From CAYOOP01 sp964405685 (GTDB lineage: Bacteria > Pseudomonadota > Alphaproteobacteria > Rickettsiales > SXRF01): 64,000 nucleotides of DNA. A model generated the notes under the pieces. The model saw only the letters and a program-made list of their open reading frames with translations, was not told the DNA's origin and ran no database searches. Shown piece after piece: positions 43,437 to 53,105 of this stretch; the first letter of the stretch is position 1, and each line of letters starts with the position of its first letter. The stretch covers positions 310,001-374,000 of the forward strand of contig CAYOOP010000001.1 in NCBI GenBank assembly GCA_964405685.1, read 5' to 3'. The position numbers and the translations under genes are program-made.

Positions 43437-44566
43437 AAAAGTTTCTTCTGCTCTCCCTCTTGTGCTGTGCGCTCTCAGCCCATGCTGCCGAGCCTAAGAA
43501 GAAATTAGCGTCCACCGAAGCGTCCATGAAAGCAACCGAAAGCGAAACCAAGGCGCTTGCGGTGAAGGCAGAAACGCTGCGAAGTGAAAAACAAAAGCTG
43601 CAAAAAACCATGGTGGAGCTTGCGAGAGATTTACAGAAGAAAGAGCGTGAACTGATCGCCTCGGAACGCGAACTCGCGACACTTCGCGCCAACATCAAAG
43701 ACAAAGAAAAAGCGATTGCGCAGAGGAAAAAACGCCTCTCGACCTATACGCATACGCTCCTGCGCCTAAGCGAAATGCCGCCGGAGGCGATGCTTATGAT
43801 GCCCGAGCTTAACAGCGAACATATCGAAGCCGCGACGGCCCTTAAAATGGTGACTACTGAAGTGACGCGCGAAACCCGTGCACTAGAGGATGACCTTGAT
43901 GCCTTGCACGATGCCGAAAGTAAACAAGCCAAAGCAGCAGCGGCTATTAAGGGGCTCGTAAACGAACAAAAAGAGGGGCAGGCCGAACTTGCGGATAAGC
44001 TCAAAGAACGCGAAAAAGCCTATGCCACGGTGGATGGAGCGCGAGCGGCAAAACAAGAAAGGTTGAAAGCGCTTAGCAAGCAAGCAGCCTCACTTAAAGA
44101 TCTGATGGGGCGGCTGGATAGGCACGAAAAAGCCACCGCAGCGAAAGAGCCTGTGTCGACCAAGGGCGACAAAAAAGGCCCGCGCTCCTTTGCCGATGCC
44201 AAAGGTAAAATCCACGCGCCGGTGGCTGGCCGCATTGCCAAACACTTCGGCCAAGAGACCATTAAGGGGGATAAGGGCGCGGTGATTGAGACACGCGCAA
44301 ATGCAACCGTCATGGCACCCTTTGACGGCGAAGTGATGTTTACCGGGCCATTTATGAATTACGGGCAATTGGTTATCATTCGCCATAAGGATGATTTTCA
44401 TTCTCTGATCGCTGGCTTAGAGACGATTAATACCCGTGTCGGTGAGTTTTTATTGGAAGGAGAGCCAATTGGTGCTATGGGAGACGATGCCTCGCCGCAG
44501 CTTTATTTTGAGCTCAGGAGGGGCACACAGCCGATTGACCCTGCCGCGTGGGTCGCCGGTCTTTAA
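43433..44566 (+). CDS. EnvC-like murein hydrolase activator (degenerate M23 domain)
   Basis: Periplasmic activator of cell-division amidases, 377 residues: signal peptide MKKFLLLSLLCCALSAHA, a long charged coiled coil (about 20-240), then a LytM/M23 domain (about 260-377). The usual M23 zinc ligands are missing: the GxHxGxD motif is ETIKGDKGAVIETR and the HxH motif reads SPQLYFELRR. This fits EnvC, which activates other enzymes rather than cutting. It lies between gpmI and ctpA with a 4-base overlap upstream. Confidence 0.9.
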   Translation: MKKFLLLSLLCCALSAHAAEPKKKLASTEASMKATESETKALAVKAETLRSEKQKLQKTMVELARDLQKKERELIASERELATLRANIKDKEKAIAQRKKRLSTYTHTLLRLSEMPPEAMLMMPELNSEHIEAATALKMVTTEVTRETRALEDDLDALHDAESKQAKAAAAIKGLVNEQKEGQAELADKLKEREKAYATVDGARAAKQERLKALSKQAASLKDLMGRLDRHEKATAAKEPVSTKGDKKGPRSFADAKGKIHAPVAGRIAKHFGQETIKGDKGAVIETRANATVMAPFDGEVMFTGPFMNYGQLVIIRHKDDFHSLIAGLETINTRVGEFLLEGEPIGAMGDDASPQLYFELRRGTQPIDPAAWVAGL

Positions 44567-44590
44567 CCAAGCGGCTTAAAGTTTTGCACT

Positions 44591-45961
44591 ATGAAATCAC
44601 GTTTTTTCGTTGCTGTTGCCCTGTTCCTTTTGGTTGGCGTTTATGCTGCCTCTGCCGCTGAACCAGATAAAAACACCTACCAACTCCTGCGCCTGTTTGG
44701 CGATGTATTTGAGCGCGTGCGTTCGGACTATGTGGAAGAACCCAAAGACGATGAATTGGTAGAAGCAGCCATCAACGGCATGCTTTCATCGCTCGACCCA
44801 CATTCGAGCTATATGAACGAAAAAGAATTCAAAGAAATGCAAGTGCAGACCAAGGGTGAATTTGGCGGCCTTGGCATTGAAGTGACGATGGAAAACGGTT
44901 TGGTGAAAGTGGTCTCTCCCATTGACGATACGCCTGCGGCCAAAGCCGGTGTCAAACCTGCCGATTTTATTACGTTTATCGATGATGAGCCCGTGCTCGG
45001 AATGACGCTTTCGGAAGCGGTGGATAAAATGCGCGGGCCGGTGGACACCAAAGTGAAACTCACGATTTTGCGCGAAGATACACCGGAGCCTGTAGAGCTC
45101 ACCCTGCAACGCGCAGTGATTAAAATTAAATCCGTGCGCGGTCGCGCCGAGGGCGATGTCGCGTATTTACGCATTACCTCTTTCACCGAAACGACGACCG
45201 ATTTACTCAAAAGCGAATCCGAGCGTTTGAAAAAAGAAATTGGCAATGTCCGCGGTGTGGTACTGGATTTGCGCAACAACCCTGGCGGGCTTCTCGACCA
45301 GGCTGTGTCGGTGTCGGATGCATTTTTGAAGCAAGGTGAGGTGGTTTCCACCCGCGAACGCGACCCGAAAAACACGCGGCGCTATACGGCTAAAACCGGG
45401 GATGAAATTTTCCCCGAAACTACGCCCGTGGTGATCCTAATCAACAACGGCTCAGCGTCGGCGTCCGAGATTGTGGCCGGGGCGCTCCAAGACCATAAAC
45501 GCGCGGTGGCGCTTGGGATTAAAAGTTTCGGCAAGGGGTCCGTGCAAAACGTAATTCCGATTCCAGAACACGGTGCGATTCGTCTCACCACCGCGCGCTA
45601 TTATACACCGTCGGGCCATTCGATTCAGGCCAAAGGCATTACGCCCGATATCGTCGTTGAACCCGCAAAAATCGAGCTGATTAAGCCAGAGCGTACGCGC
45701 TTAGAAGCGGATCTGCGCCGCCGCTTGACCAATCTCGAAGAAGAGAAAAAACAGCAGGCGGAAAAAGCCAAGGCGAAAGAAAAGCCCAAAGCCAAAGACA
45801 GCAAGGATAAAGATAAGGATAAAGATAAGGACAAAGATCAAGACAAGGACGATGACAAACCAAAAGAAAGCGAAGGCGCGAGTGATTTCCAACTGCAGCG
45901 CGCGCTGGATCTAATCCGTGCCCTGGGTGTGTATGAGTCGCAACTTGCCCCTGATAAATAA
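44591..45961 (+). CDS. ctpA: C-terminal processing peptidase (S41) with Lys/Asp-rich tail
   Basis: Periplasmic serine protease of 456 residues: signal peptide MKSRFFVAVALFLLVGVYAA, PDZ domain (about 85-170; FGGLGIEVTMENGLVKVVSP), and the S41 core with INNGSASASEIVAGAL (Ser within 288-292) and the Lys of KSFGKGSVQNVIP. A highly charged Lys/Asp/Glu tail (about 375-430), including an alternating DKDK run, precedes a short conserved end with LQRALDLIRAL. The charged run is encoded by near-repeats of GATAAG/GATAAA. Its 3' end overlaps the next gene by 29 bases. Confidence 0.93.
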   Translation: MKSRFFVAVALFLLVGVYAASAAEPDKNTYQLLRLFGDVFERVRSDYVEEPKDDELVEAAINGMLSSLDPHSSYMNEKEFKEMQVQTKGEFGGLGIEVTMENGLVKVVSPIDDTPAAKAGVKPADFITFIDDEPVLGMTLSEAVDKMRGPVDTKVKLTILREDTPEPVELTLQRAVIKIKSVRGRAEGDVAYLRITSFTETTTDLLKSESERLKKEIGNVRGVVLDLRNNPGGLLDQAVSVSDAFLKQGEVVSTRERDPKNTRRYTAKTGDEIFPETTPVVILINNGSASASEIVAGALQDHKRAVALGIKSFGKGSVQNVIPIPEHGAIRLTTARYYTPSGHSIQAKGITPDIVVEPAKIELIKPERTRLEADLRRRLTNLEEEKKQQAEKAKAKEKPKAKDSKDKDKDKDKDKDQDKDDDKPKESEGASDFQLQRALDLIRALGVYESQLAPDK

Positions 45962-47036
45962 GCTTAACGGCCTGCGCCGTCTGCACGTATTCGCTGGGGG
46001 TTCTTGCCTTGCGTTTGTCGCGTGTATCGCATTGTTTTTTACGTTGATACAGCATGGCCATAAAGAAAGTGCGGCGGCCTATGAAAAGGGTAAAATTGCT
46101 TGGGCGCATGTGGTGGAAAGCAATGTAGTGGCCGCGTTGGTCCCCACATCAAAGTTAGGAGGAGCCCAACCATCGGAAGTCCCCGCACCCACCGCCGAAG
46201 GAACGCCTCCTACTCCTACGCCCGATACCGTACGCCTCAATGCCGCCCCTCAGGAAGACTTGGTAGAAAAAACGGCCGAAGGTTTGCTGCCGAAAATTGC
46301 CAGCAGTGGCACCAAGCCCTGGATTTATTATTCACGGCCCTTCGTCAATGACGATAAGCTCAAAAAAGTAGCGCTTGTGATCACGGGACTTGGGATCAAC
46401 AAAACCATCACCGAAAGCGCCACTGCGCTTAACCCCAATTTCTCGCTTATTTTCTCTAGCTATAGCCCGCAGCTTGATGCCTGGCTCACCTCAGCCCGCA
46501 CGCAAGGACATGAGTGCTTGTTGGAACTGCCGCTTGAGGTCAGCCACTACCCGGCGGTTGATTCCGGCCCCTCTGCCTTAATGACGACGATTATGCCCGA
46601 AGAAAACAGTAAGCGCCTAGCGCATATATTGACGCGCACCACCGGCTATATTGGCCTTGTAGCGCCGCGTTCCGAAATGTTTTTTGCCGGCAAAGAAGAA
46701 TTCGTGAAACCCGTTATCGATGAGTTAGCCAAACGTGGTATTCTCATGGTGTTTTCTCATAACGATCAGCGCAGCGTGCTTGATGGTCTGCTCAAAGAAA
46801 GTCCGCTGCCTTACCTGCACACAGATGTTAAGGTGGAATATGGCACCAGCGCCCAAGAACTGAAATCGACCCTGGAATCACTAGAAATCATTGCCCAGGA
46901 ACGTGGCCATGCTATTGGCGTTGTTGAATATTCTCCCAATATGGCCGCTGCCCTCGCCGCCTGGGAGCAAGACCTTAATAAGCGTGGGTTTCAGCTGGTG
47001 CCTATTTCTGTGCTTGCCAGATTGAATTTTTCGTGA
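45933..47036 (+). CDS. Divergent polysaccharide deacetylase family protein (YibQ-like)
   Basis: 367-residue protein of the family found after ctpA in alphaproteobacteria. One N-terminal membrane anchor (about 20-40) is followed by a Pro/Thr-rich linker (about 65-110) and the deacetylase-like barrel, with KVALVITGLGINKT, LLELPLEVSHYP and IGLVAPRSEMFFAG. The exact reaction is unknown; it may act on peptidoglycan or another glycan in the periplasm. The ATG at 45933 is preferred over an in-frame GTG at 45918. Both starts are inside ctpA. Confidence 0.83.
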   Translation: MSRNLPLINKLNGLRRLHVFAGGSCLAFVACIALFFTLIQHGHKESAAAYEKGKIAWAHVVESNVVAALVPTSKLGGAQPSEVPAPTAEGTPPTPTPDTVRLNAAPQEDLVEKTAEGLLPKIASSGTKPWIYYSRPFVNDDKLKKVALVITGLGINKTITESATALNPNFSLIFSSYSPQLDAWLTSARTQGHECLLELPLEVSHYPAVDSGPSALMTTIMPEENSKRLAHILTRTTGYIGLVAPRSEMFFAGKEEFVKPVIDELAKRGILMVFSHNDQRSVLDGLLKESPLPYLHTDVKVEYGTSAQELKSTLESLEIIAQERGHAIGVVEYSPNMAAALAAWEQDLNKRGFQLVPISVLARLNFS

Positions 47037-47055
47037 ACAATGGCACCCAGTTCGG

Positions 47056-47132
47056 GCGGCTTTCTGCCGCTTCCCCTTCCCGGCCTGGCTTTATGGCCCA
47101 AGGGTGTTTCCCTCAAAGAGACATGACTCTTT
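47056..47132 (+). terminator. Two intergenic hairpins before rppH
   Basis: GCGGC-TTTCT-GCCGC (47056-47070) and AAAGAG-ACATGA-CTCTTT (47115-47132) lie between the deacetylase-like gene and rppH. The second stem ends in T residues. Whether either stops transcription is unclear. Confidence 0.3.
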
Positions 47133-47166
47133 ACATCTGACTTAAACGCACACAACTGCATTGCTT

Positions 47167-47694
47167 ATGAATTCCGTATTGATGGCTATGAACCACCCGT
47201 CTTCTCCTTTACCCGTTCACCTGACCTCCCTACCCTACCGCACCGGCGTGGGGATGATGGTCATCAACAAGCAGGGCCAAGTCTTCGTCGCCCGGCGGAT
47301 CGACCCTATCTCCGAAGCCTGGCAAATGCCCCAAGGCGGGATGGACGCCGGCGAAAGCCCGATTATCGCGGCGCTACGTGAACTGAAAGAAGAAATCGGC
47401 ACCGATAAATTCGAAGTGATCCGCGAAAGCGCCGATTGGTATACCTATGACTTGCCCGACGAACTCATCGGCAAAATTTGGGACGGCCAATACCGCGGCC
47501 AGAAGCAAAAATGGTTTGCGCTGCGTTTTGCCGGCGAAGATGCGGACATCAACATCGAAACCGAGCACCCTGAATTCTGCGAATGGAAATGGATTGAGAT
47601 GCGGGCGCTACCGGATATCATCGTCCCCTTCAAACGCACGCTCTACCGCGCGCTGATCGACGAATTTCAGGACGCTATCTCCCCCGCACAATAA
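47167..47694 (+). CDS. rppH: RNA pyrophosphohydrolase (Nudix)
   Basis: Removes pyrophosphate from 5' ends of mRNA to trigger decay; about 175 residues. PYRTGVGMMVINKQGQVFVA opens the domain, and the Nudix box is GGMDAGESPIIAALRELKEE. WFALRFAGEDADINIETEHPEF is typical of RppH, seen here from W to E in the FAGEDADINIE stretch. The start is uncertain, since ATGs at 47167, 47182 and 47188 all lack a good ribosome site. The end overlaps the convergent cysQ-like gene by 20 bases. Confidence 0.92.
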   Translation: MNSVLMAMNHPSSPLPVHLTSLPYRTGVGMMVINKQGQVFVARRIDPISEAWQMPQGGMDAGESPIIAALRELKEEIGTDKFEVIRESADWYTYDLPDELIGKIWDGQYRGQKQKWFALRFAGEDADINIETEHPEFCEWKWIEMRALPDIIVPFKRTLYRALIDEFQDAISPAQ

Positions 47695-48424
47695 ACGGCC
47701 CGTTTTCAAATTTGGGTTTGCCATAGCGCAAAACTTTACCTTCAGGTGTGGTAACGCTACCACCTGCCGCTTCCACGATTGCTTGACCAGCCGCTGTGTC
47801 CCATTCCATGGTGCGGCCAAACCTAGGGTAGAGATCAGCACCCCCTTCAGCAATCATGCAAAATTTTACGGCGCTGGAAATGCCCTGTACCTGATCTACG
47901 TTGGACAGATTGCTTAAAAACCGTTGCATGCGCTCCTCCGAGTTCGCCGCAACGCTTTTAACTACCCTTAGGCCCTCTTTCGGCACTGGATGGGTGTGGA
48001 GTGGCGTCGACACATCACCTGCCAGCTTATAGGCTTTTATATCGCGCCCGCCGACGTAGATGGAACCGGTTACGGGCATGGCGATCATCCCAAAAACGGC
48101 TTCGCCGTTTTCAACCAACCCAATATTGATCGAAAAATCGTCCTCACCGCGCACAAAACTGCGGGTACCATCGAGCGGATCGACCAGAAAATAGCGGGAC
48201 GTGACCGGTTTTAAAACTTCATCCTCCTCCGAAATAATGGGGGTATCGGGCATGAGCCGAGTTAGACCTTCAACCAAAATCTTGTGCGCTGCTATATCGG
48301 CCTGGGTGAGCGGCGAATGGTCCGCTTTGGTGGTCACCTGAAGCGTCTGGCGGTGATAACGCAAAATAGCAGCACTTGCGCTGCACAGCAGCATTGTAAG
48401 TTCTTCAATGGGATAGCGCTCCAC
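47675..48424 (-). CDS. cysQ: 3'(2'),5'-bisphosphate nucleotidase (CysQ-like, inositol monophosphatase family)
   Basis: Metal-dependent phosphatase, 249 residues, likely hydrolysing PAP to AMP, which protects sulfate assimilation from PAP build-up. Motifs are ISEEDEV for the first metal Glu, DPLDGTRSFVRG for the core loop and MEWDTAAGQAIVEAAGG near the C-terminus. It is a single gene, divergent from gdh. Inositol monophosphatase activity is a possible alternative. Confidence 0.9.
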   Translation of the reverse strand: MERYPIEELTMLLCSASAAILRYHRQTLQVTTKADHSPLTQADIAAHKILVEGLTRLMPDTPIISEEDEVLKPVTSRYFLVDPLDGTRSFVRGEDDFSINIGLVENGEAVFGMIAMPVTGSIYVGGRDIKAYKLAGDVSTPLHTHPVPKEGLRVVKSVAANSEERMQRFLSNLSNVDQVQGISSAVKFCMIAEGGADLYPRFGRTMEWDTAAGQAIVEAAGGSVTTPEGKVLRYGKPKFENGPFIVRGR

Positions 48425-48479
48425 GGTTTACTTTTTCCTTCCAATTCAGTACACTGGTAGTTCCCCTCTGCAGGACCCC

Positions 48480-51400
48480 ATGAAAGACACCTACATTAAA
48501 CAAGCTCAGCGCCTCCTTAACACCATTGTAGGTGGCCTTGGCAACTCAAGCAAGGAAGAGCAGGCCTTTACCAAGCAGTTTTTTGCCAAGCTGCCGGTCT
48601 CTGAACTGTCGCGCCTAGCAGAGAGCCACGCGGCGGGCATTGCCGGTTCCGCGTTTCGCTTTATGCAAGAACGCGAAAGGAACAAACCAAAAATCCGTTT
48701 GTTTCGCCCCACTAAAGCCGAACATGGCTATGACTCTCACCGCCCGGTTATAGAGCTTATCAACGATGATAAGCCGTTTCTCATCGACTCGCTAACTGCC
48801 GAATTGTCGCAAAACGGTTTTACCATTTTTGAAACCATCCATCCCATTTTCTTCGCCTCTCGCGATGAACGCGGCAGGCTCAAAACGCTGCACGGTGAAG
48901 CTACACCCGGCGCGACCAAAGAGTCTTTTATTCATTTTGAGATCTCGGAACTGCCTGAAGACATCACCGCAGAAGTCATTATCGGCCGCCTACAACGCGT
49001 ATTGGAATTCGTTTCACTAGCCGTTTCCGACTGGCAGGCCATTATCGCCAAAACCAAAGCGTGCGAACAGGAATTGCACGGATGCACGGCCTATGGTGCA
49101 GAAGAGGTTGGCGAAGCACGCGCTTTCTTGCAATGGCTTACCAATAAGAATTTTGTGTTCCTGGGCTATCTTAGCGTCGACTTTGAAAATGGGGAGCAAG
49201 GAGATGCCAGTATCAATAATGCTTCATTGCTTGGTATTTCCAAGCTGGATGACATCCCTAAAAAAGTACACTCATCGCCGCATCTGATTGATATTCGCAA
49301 GGCTAGCCGCCGCTCCCCTGTGCATCGTCCGGTGCTGATGGATGTCGTCACCGTAAAACGCTTTAATGCCGAAGGTGGCGTCATTGGCGAACACCGGATT
49401 TACGGCCTCTTTACGTCCGCAGTCTATTACCAGAGCACAGACCTTATCCCTTTTGTCCGCCGCAAGGTTAAGCACGTGCAGGAACTTGCAGGGTTTGACG
49501 CAACAAGTCACGACGGCAAAACGCTTAAAACCATCCTCGAGTTTTTACCACGTGATGAGTTGTTGCAAATCAACGAGGAAGACTTGCACGCTTTAAGCCT
49601 CGGAATGCTCGCCCTAGAGCTGCGGCCCGGTGTTAAGCTTTTCATTCGCCGCGATATCCCAGGACGTTACCTTTCATGCCTGGCGTTTGTACCAAAAGAA
49701 CACTTCTCCACCGGCGTGCGGCTTTACATCCAATCAACGCTGGAGTCGGAACTACGTGCAACGCTTGAGAATTTTACTACCCATATCGGCGAATCGGCAC
49801 TTGCTCGCCTACATATTATTTTGCGTACCACCCTAGAAACCCCTGAAAATCCGGATGCGTCGCGTATTGAAGCAGAAATTGCAACCTCGATTATGCTGTG
49901 GAGCGACCGTTTGCGCGCTGCGATGGCTAACACCATGGCAAGCGATAGGGCTGAACGCTTGCTGCGGCTTTATGGCAGCGCCTTTCCCTCTACTTACATT
50001 AGTCGCTACGGCGTAGAAGCGGCGCTTGAAGACATCGAAACCATTGAGCGGGCACGGGCCGCTAAAACCATTGCCGTTGATTTCAAGCCCGCCAGCGACC
50101 GTTATAGCCTTAAAATCTTTAATCCCAACCAACCCAAAACGCTTTCAGACTTACTCCCCACACTTGAAAACATGGGGTTGGTGACGTTTGAGGAACATCC
50201 GTTCATCATCAACCCTGCAACGGATACTGCTGTACGTATGCGTGATATCACTCTTGCTCCCGCAAACGGAACCATCAGCGATTTCGCGCGGGCCAAACCG
50301 CTGTTTGAAGAGGCGTTACTAGCGGTTTGGCAGGGCATGGTTGCTGATGACCGCCTGAACGCACTAGTGCTGACTGCTCTGTTAACTGCGCGCCAAATCG
50401 TGATCTTGCGCGCACTTACTGCCTATTTAAAACAGGCCGGGTTTGCGCCTACAGCGACCACCATTGCGCAAACCCTTAGTAGCCATCCGGAGATGGCAAC
50501 ACTTCTGGTGCACTTGTTTGAAGCGAGATTCAACCCTGCAACAGAAACTCGCGAACACGTAGTGGTAGCGCTTTCAAATCAAATTGAAGAACGCCTCGCA
50601 ACCGTCAAGAGCATTCAGGACGATTCTATTTTACGCACGCTCTACACCACCATTCAAGCCATGCTACGCACGAATTATTATGTGCCCAGTGCTTCCGTAC
50701 TCTCGTTCAAATTTGCAAGCGAGCGCGTGCCTGGCTTACCGCTGCCCAAGCCTTACGCCGAGATTTTTGTCTATTCCGTGCGCGTCGAAGGTATCCACTT
50801 GCGCGGCGGCAAAGTTGCCCGTGGTGGCATTCGCTGGTCAGACCGACATGATGATTTCCGCACCGAGGTGCTTGGCCTCATGAAGGCGCAAATGGTGAAA
50901 AACGCGGTGATCGTGCCGGTTGGATCCAAAGGCGGTTTCGTCGTCAAAAAAGAATCCCCCACCAACCGTGAGGCTTTCCAAAAAGAAGGTGTTGAGTGCT
51001 ATAAGCTTTATTTAAGCGGGTTGCTTGATATCACCGATAATATCGTGGGTGGCGCGGTCACGCCTCCTTCAAGCGTCGTACGCCACGACGGGGACGATCC
51101 CTATCTTGTCGTCGCCGCCGATAAAGGCACCGCCAAGTTTTCCGACACCGCCAACAGCGTTTCTAAATCCTACGGCTTCTGGCTGGATGATGCCTTTGCC
51201 TCCGGCGGGTCTGCCGGCTATGACCACAAAGAAATGGCAATTACCGCGCGCGGCGGGTTCGTCTCCGTACGTCGCCACTTCCGCGAAATGGGAATCGATA
51301 TAGACCAGCAGAGTTTCACCTGCGTTGGCATTGGCGACATGGCAGGTGACGTGTTTGGCAATGGCATGCTGCTTGCGCCCAAAATGAAATTGGTCGCCGC

Positions 51401-53105
51401 TTTCAACCACGCGCATATTTTTATTGACCCCGCGCCTGACCTTGAGGCAAGCTACGCCGAGCGTAAACGGCTGTTCGAATTGCCACGCTCCAGCTGGGCG
51501 GATTACAAAGGCTTCTCTGCAGGTGGCGGCGTTTTCGAACGCGCAGCTAAAACTATTTCTCTAAGCCCTGAAGCCCAAATCGCACTCGGGCTTTCCAGGC
51601 AGGATTTTACGCCCGATGAACTAATTAAAGCCATTTTGACTGCACCGGTGGACCTATTGTGGAACGGCGGCATCGGCACCTATGTCAAAGCCGAAAGTGA
51701 AACCCATGATCAGGTGGGAGACCGCGCCAATAACAACGTGCGCGTAAACGGCGCAGAATTACGCGCCAAAGTCGTCGGCGAAGGCGGCAATCTCGGCTTC
51801 ACCCAAAAGGGTCGCATTGAATACGCACGTACCGGCGGGCGGATCAACACCGATGCGATTGATAACTCCGGCGGTGTGGACTGCTCCGACCACGAAGTAA
51901 ACATCAAAATCGCTCTCGCTCGCGCAGTTAGCAGCGGCAAACTCTCCCTGCCCGACCGCAACGCCTTACTGAAAGGCATGACGGACGAGGTCGCCAAACT
52001 CGTGCTGAAAGACAACGCGCTACAAACGAAAGCCATCAGTGTTGAGGAGTTTTCCGCCCCTGCCCTGCTCGGCAGTCATGCGCGGCTTATTCGCACGCTG
52101 GAGGCCTCTGGACTGCTTAAACGCTCGATTGAGTACTTGCCCGCCGATGCTGAGATTGCAGCGCTAGAGCACGCCAATCGGGGGCTTACAAGACCTGAGC
52201 TTGCCGTGTTGCTTGCTTATAGCAAGATTGCTCTTTATCGCGCCATTATAGATTCGCCATTGCCGGATGATCCTTATTTCGCCGTCGATCTGGTACGTTA
52301 TTTTCCTGAAGCTATGAAAACCAACTACGCCGATGAAATTGCTCGGCACCCACTGAAGCGCGATATCATCGCAACGGTGGCCACAAACAGCCTCGTCAAC
52401 CGCGCCGGAGTAACGTTCTATTTTGATATTGCAGAGGATACGGGTCTTGGTGTCCACGCTATTGTCGGTGCCTATACACTGGTGCGTGATGCTTATAGCT
52501 TGCGGACGCTTTGGGAACAGATGGAAAAAACATCCGGCCTAAGCCATGCGCAAGATATTTCCATGCATCGTGAGATCGCTAGCTTGCTTGATTATGTGAC
52601 CCGCCGCGTGTTGCGCCTCGTGCCTGAAATCAGCGATATTAAGGCTAGCGTCGCCAGGTTTAAGCCAGCAATAGACGCGCTAAGCCCCAACCAGAAGCAA
52701 ACGCTTGAGGGTGGTATTTTAGCGCTCTCATCGCTCAAATATGCAGTGGACATTGCGGTGCTCGCTGAACGCACGCATGCGGATGTCGATAAAGCCGCTG
52801 ATGTCTACACCGCCACCATGGAAGAATTAGCGCTGCTAAGCCTTATCGAAAAGGCCGTCAAAGATGCACAAAAAAGTGCCCTTGACCGCGTGGCGATTAA
52901 GATTCTTGTACAAGATATTAGTGATCAATTGTTGGAGATCGCAGAAACGGTGCTTAAAGAGTTCAAAGGCAGCGTGCATGTCTGGGCGGAGGCCAAATCC
53001 GCCAAGCTCGGTGCGTACAAGCACGCCCTGAAAGACGTTGTTTCACGCGAACATCTCGACGTTGCCATGCTGACAATCGCGCTTGATCAACTCAGACGCC
53101 TATAA
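48480..53105 (+). CDS. gdh: NAD-specific glutamate dehydrogenase, large (GDH-180) type
   Basis: 1541-residue enzyme that oxidatively deaminates glutamate to 2-oxoglutarate with NAD+, in the cytoplasm. The N-terminal 700 residues hold ACT-like regulatory regions (for example FLIDSLTAELSQNGFTIFE near 100). The catalytic domain has RGGIRWSDRHDDFRTEVLGL, VPVGSKGGFVVKK near residue 815, and the Rossmann segment VGIGDMAGDVFGNGML, followed by a long helical C-terminal domain. It lacks close partners and ends at a palindromic element that separates it from convergent parB. Confidence 0.96.
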   Translation: MKDTYIKQAQRLLNTIVGGLGNSSKEEQAFTKQFFAKLPVSELSRLAESHAAGIAGSAFRFMQERERNKPKIRLFRPTKAEHGYDSHRPVIELINDDKPFLIDSLTAELSQNGFTIFETIHPIFFASRDERGRLKTLHGEATPGATKESFIHFEISELPEDITAEVIIGRLQRVLEFVSLAVSDWQAIIAKTKACEQELHGCTAYGAEEVGEARAFLQWLTNKNFVFLGYLSVDFENGEQGDASINNASLLGISKLDDIPKKVHSSPHLIDIRKASRRSPVHRPVLMDVVTVKRFNAEGGVIGEHRIYGLFTSAVYYQSTDLIPFVRRKVKHVQELAGFDATSHDGKTLKTILEFLPRDELLQINEEDLHALSLGMLALELRPGVKLFIRRDIPGRYLSCLAFVPKEHFSTGVRLYIQSTLESELRATLENFTTHIGESALARLHIILRTTLETPENPDASRIEAEIATSIMLWSDRLRAAMANTMASDRAERLLRLYGSAFPSTYISRYGVEAALEDIETIERARAAKTIAVDFKPASDRYSLKIFNPNQPKTLSDLLPTLENMGLVTFEEHPFIINPATDTAVRMRDITLAPANGTISDFARAKPLFEEALLAVWQGMVADDRLNALVLTALLTARQIVILRALTAYLKQAGFAPTATTIAQTLSSHPEMATLLVHLFEARFNPATETREHVVVALSNQIEERLATVKSIQDDSILRTLYTTIQAMLRTNYYVPSASVLSFKFASERVPGLPLPKPYAEIFVYSVRVEGIHLRGGKVARGGIRWSDRHDDFRTEVLGLMKAQMVKNAVIVPVGSKGGFVVKKESPTNREAFQKEGVECYKLYLSGLLDITDNIVGGAVTPPSSVVRHDGDDPYLVVAADKGTAKFSDTANSVSKSYGFWLDDAFASGGSAGYDHKEMAITARGGFVSVRRHFREMGIDIDQQSFTCVGIGDMAGDVFGNGMLLAPKMKLVAAFNHAHIFIDPAPDLEASYAERKRLFELPRSSWADYKGFSAGGGVFERAAKTISLSPEAQIALGLSRQDFTPDELIKAILTAPVDLLWNGGIGTYVKAESETHDQVGDRANNNVRVNGAELRAKVVGEGGNLGFTQKGRIEYARTGGRINTDAIDNSGGVDCSDHEVNIKIALARAVSSGKLSLPDRNALLKGMTDEVAKLVLKDNALQTKAISVEEFSAPALLGSHARLIRTLEASGLLKRSIEYLPADAEIAALEHANRGLTRPELAVLLAYSKIALYRAIIDSPLPDDPYFAVDLVRYFPEAMKTNYADEIARHPLKRDIIATVATNSLVNRAGVTFYFDIAEDTGLGVHAIVGAYTLVRDAYSLRTLWEQMEKTSGLSHAQDISMHREIASLLDYVTRRVLRLVPEISDIKASVARFKPAIDALSPNQKQTLEGGILALSSLKYAVDIAVLAERTHADVDKAADVYTATMEELALLSLIEKAVKDAQKSALDRVAIKILVQDISDQLLEIAETVLKEFKGSVHVWAEAKSAKLGAYKHALKDVVSREHLDVAMLTIALDQLRRL

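Noticed and set aside
44591..45961. Frameshift in the CtpA tail
   Set aside because: The charged run stays in frame and is followed by conserved residues, so it is a real low-complexity tail.
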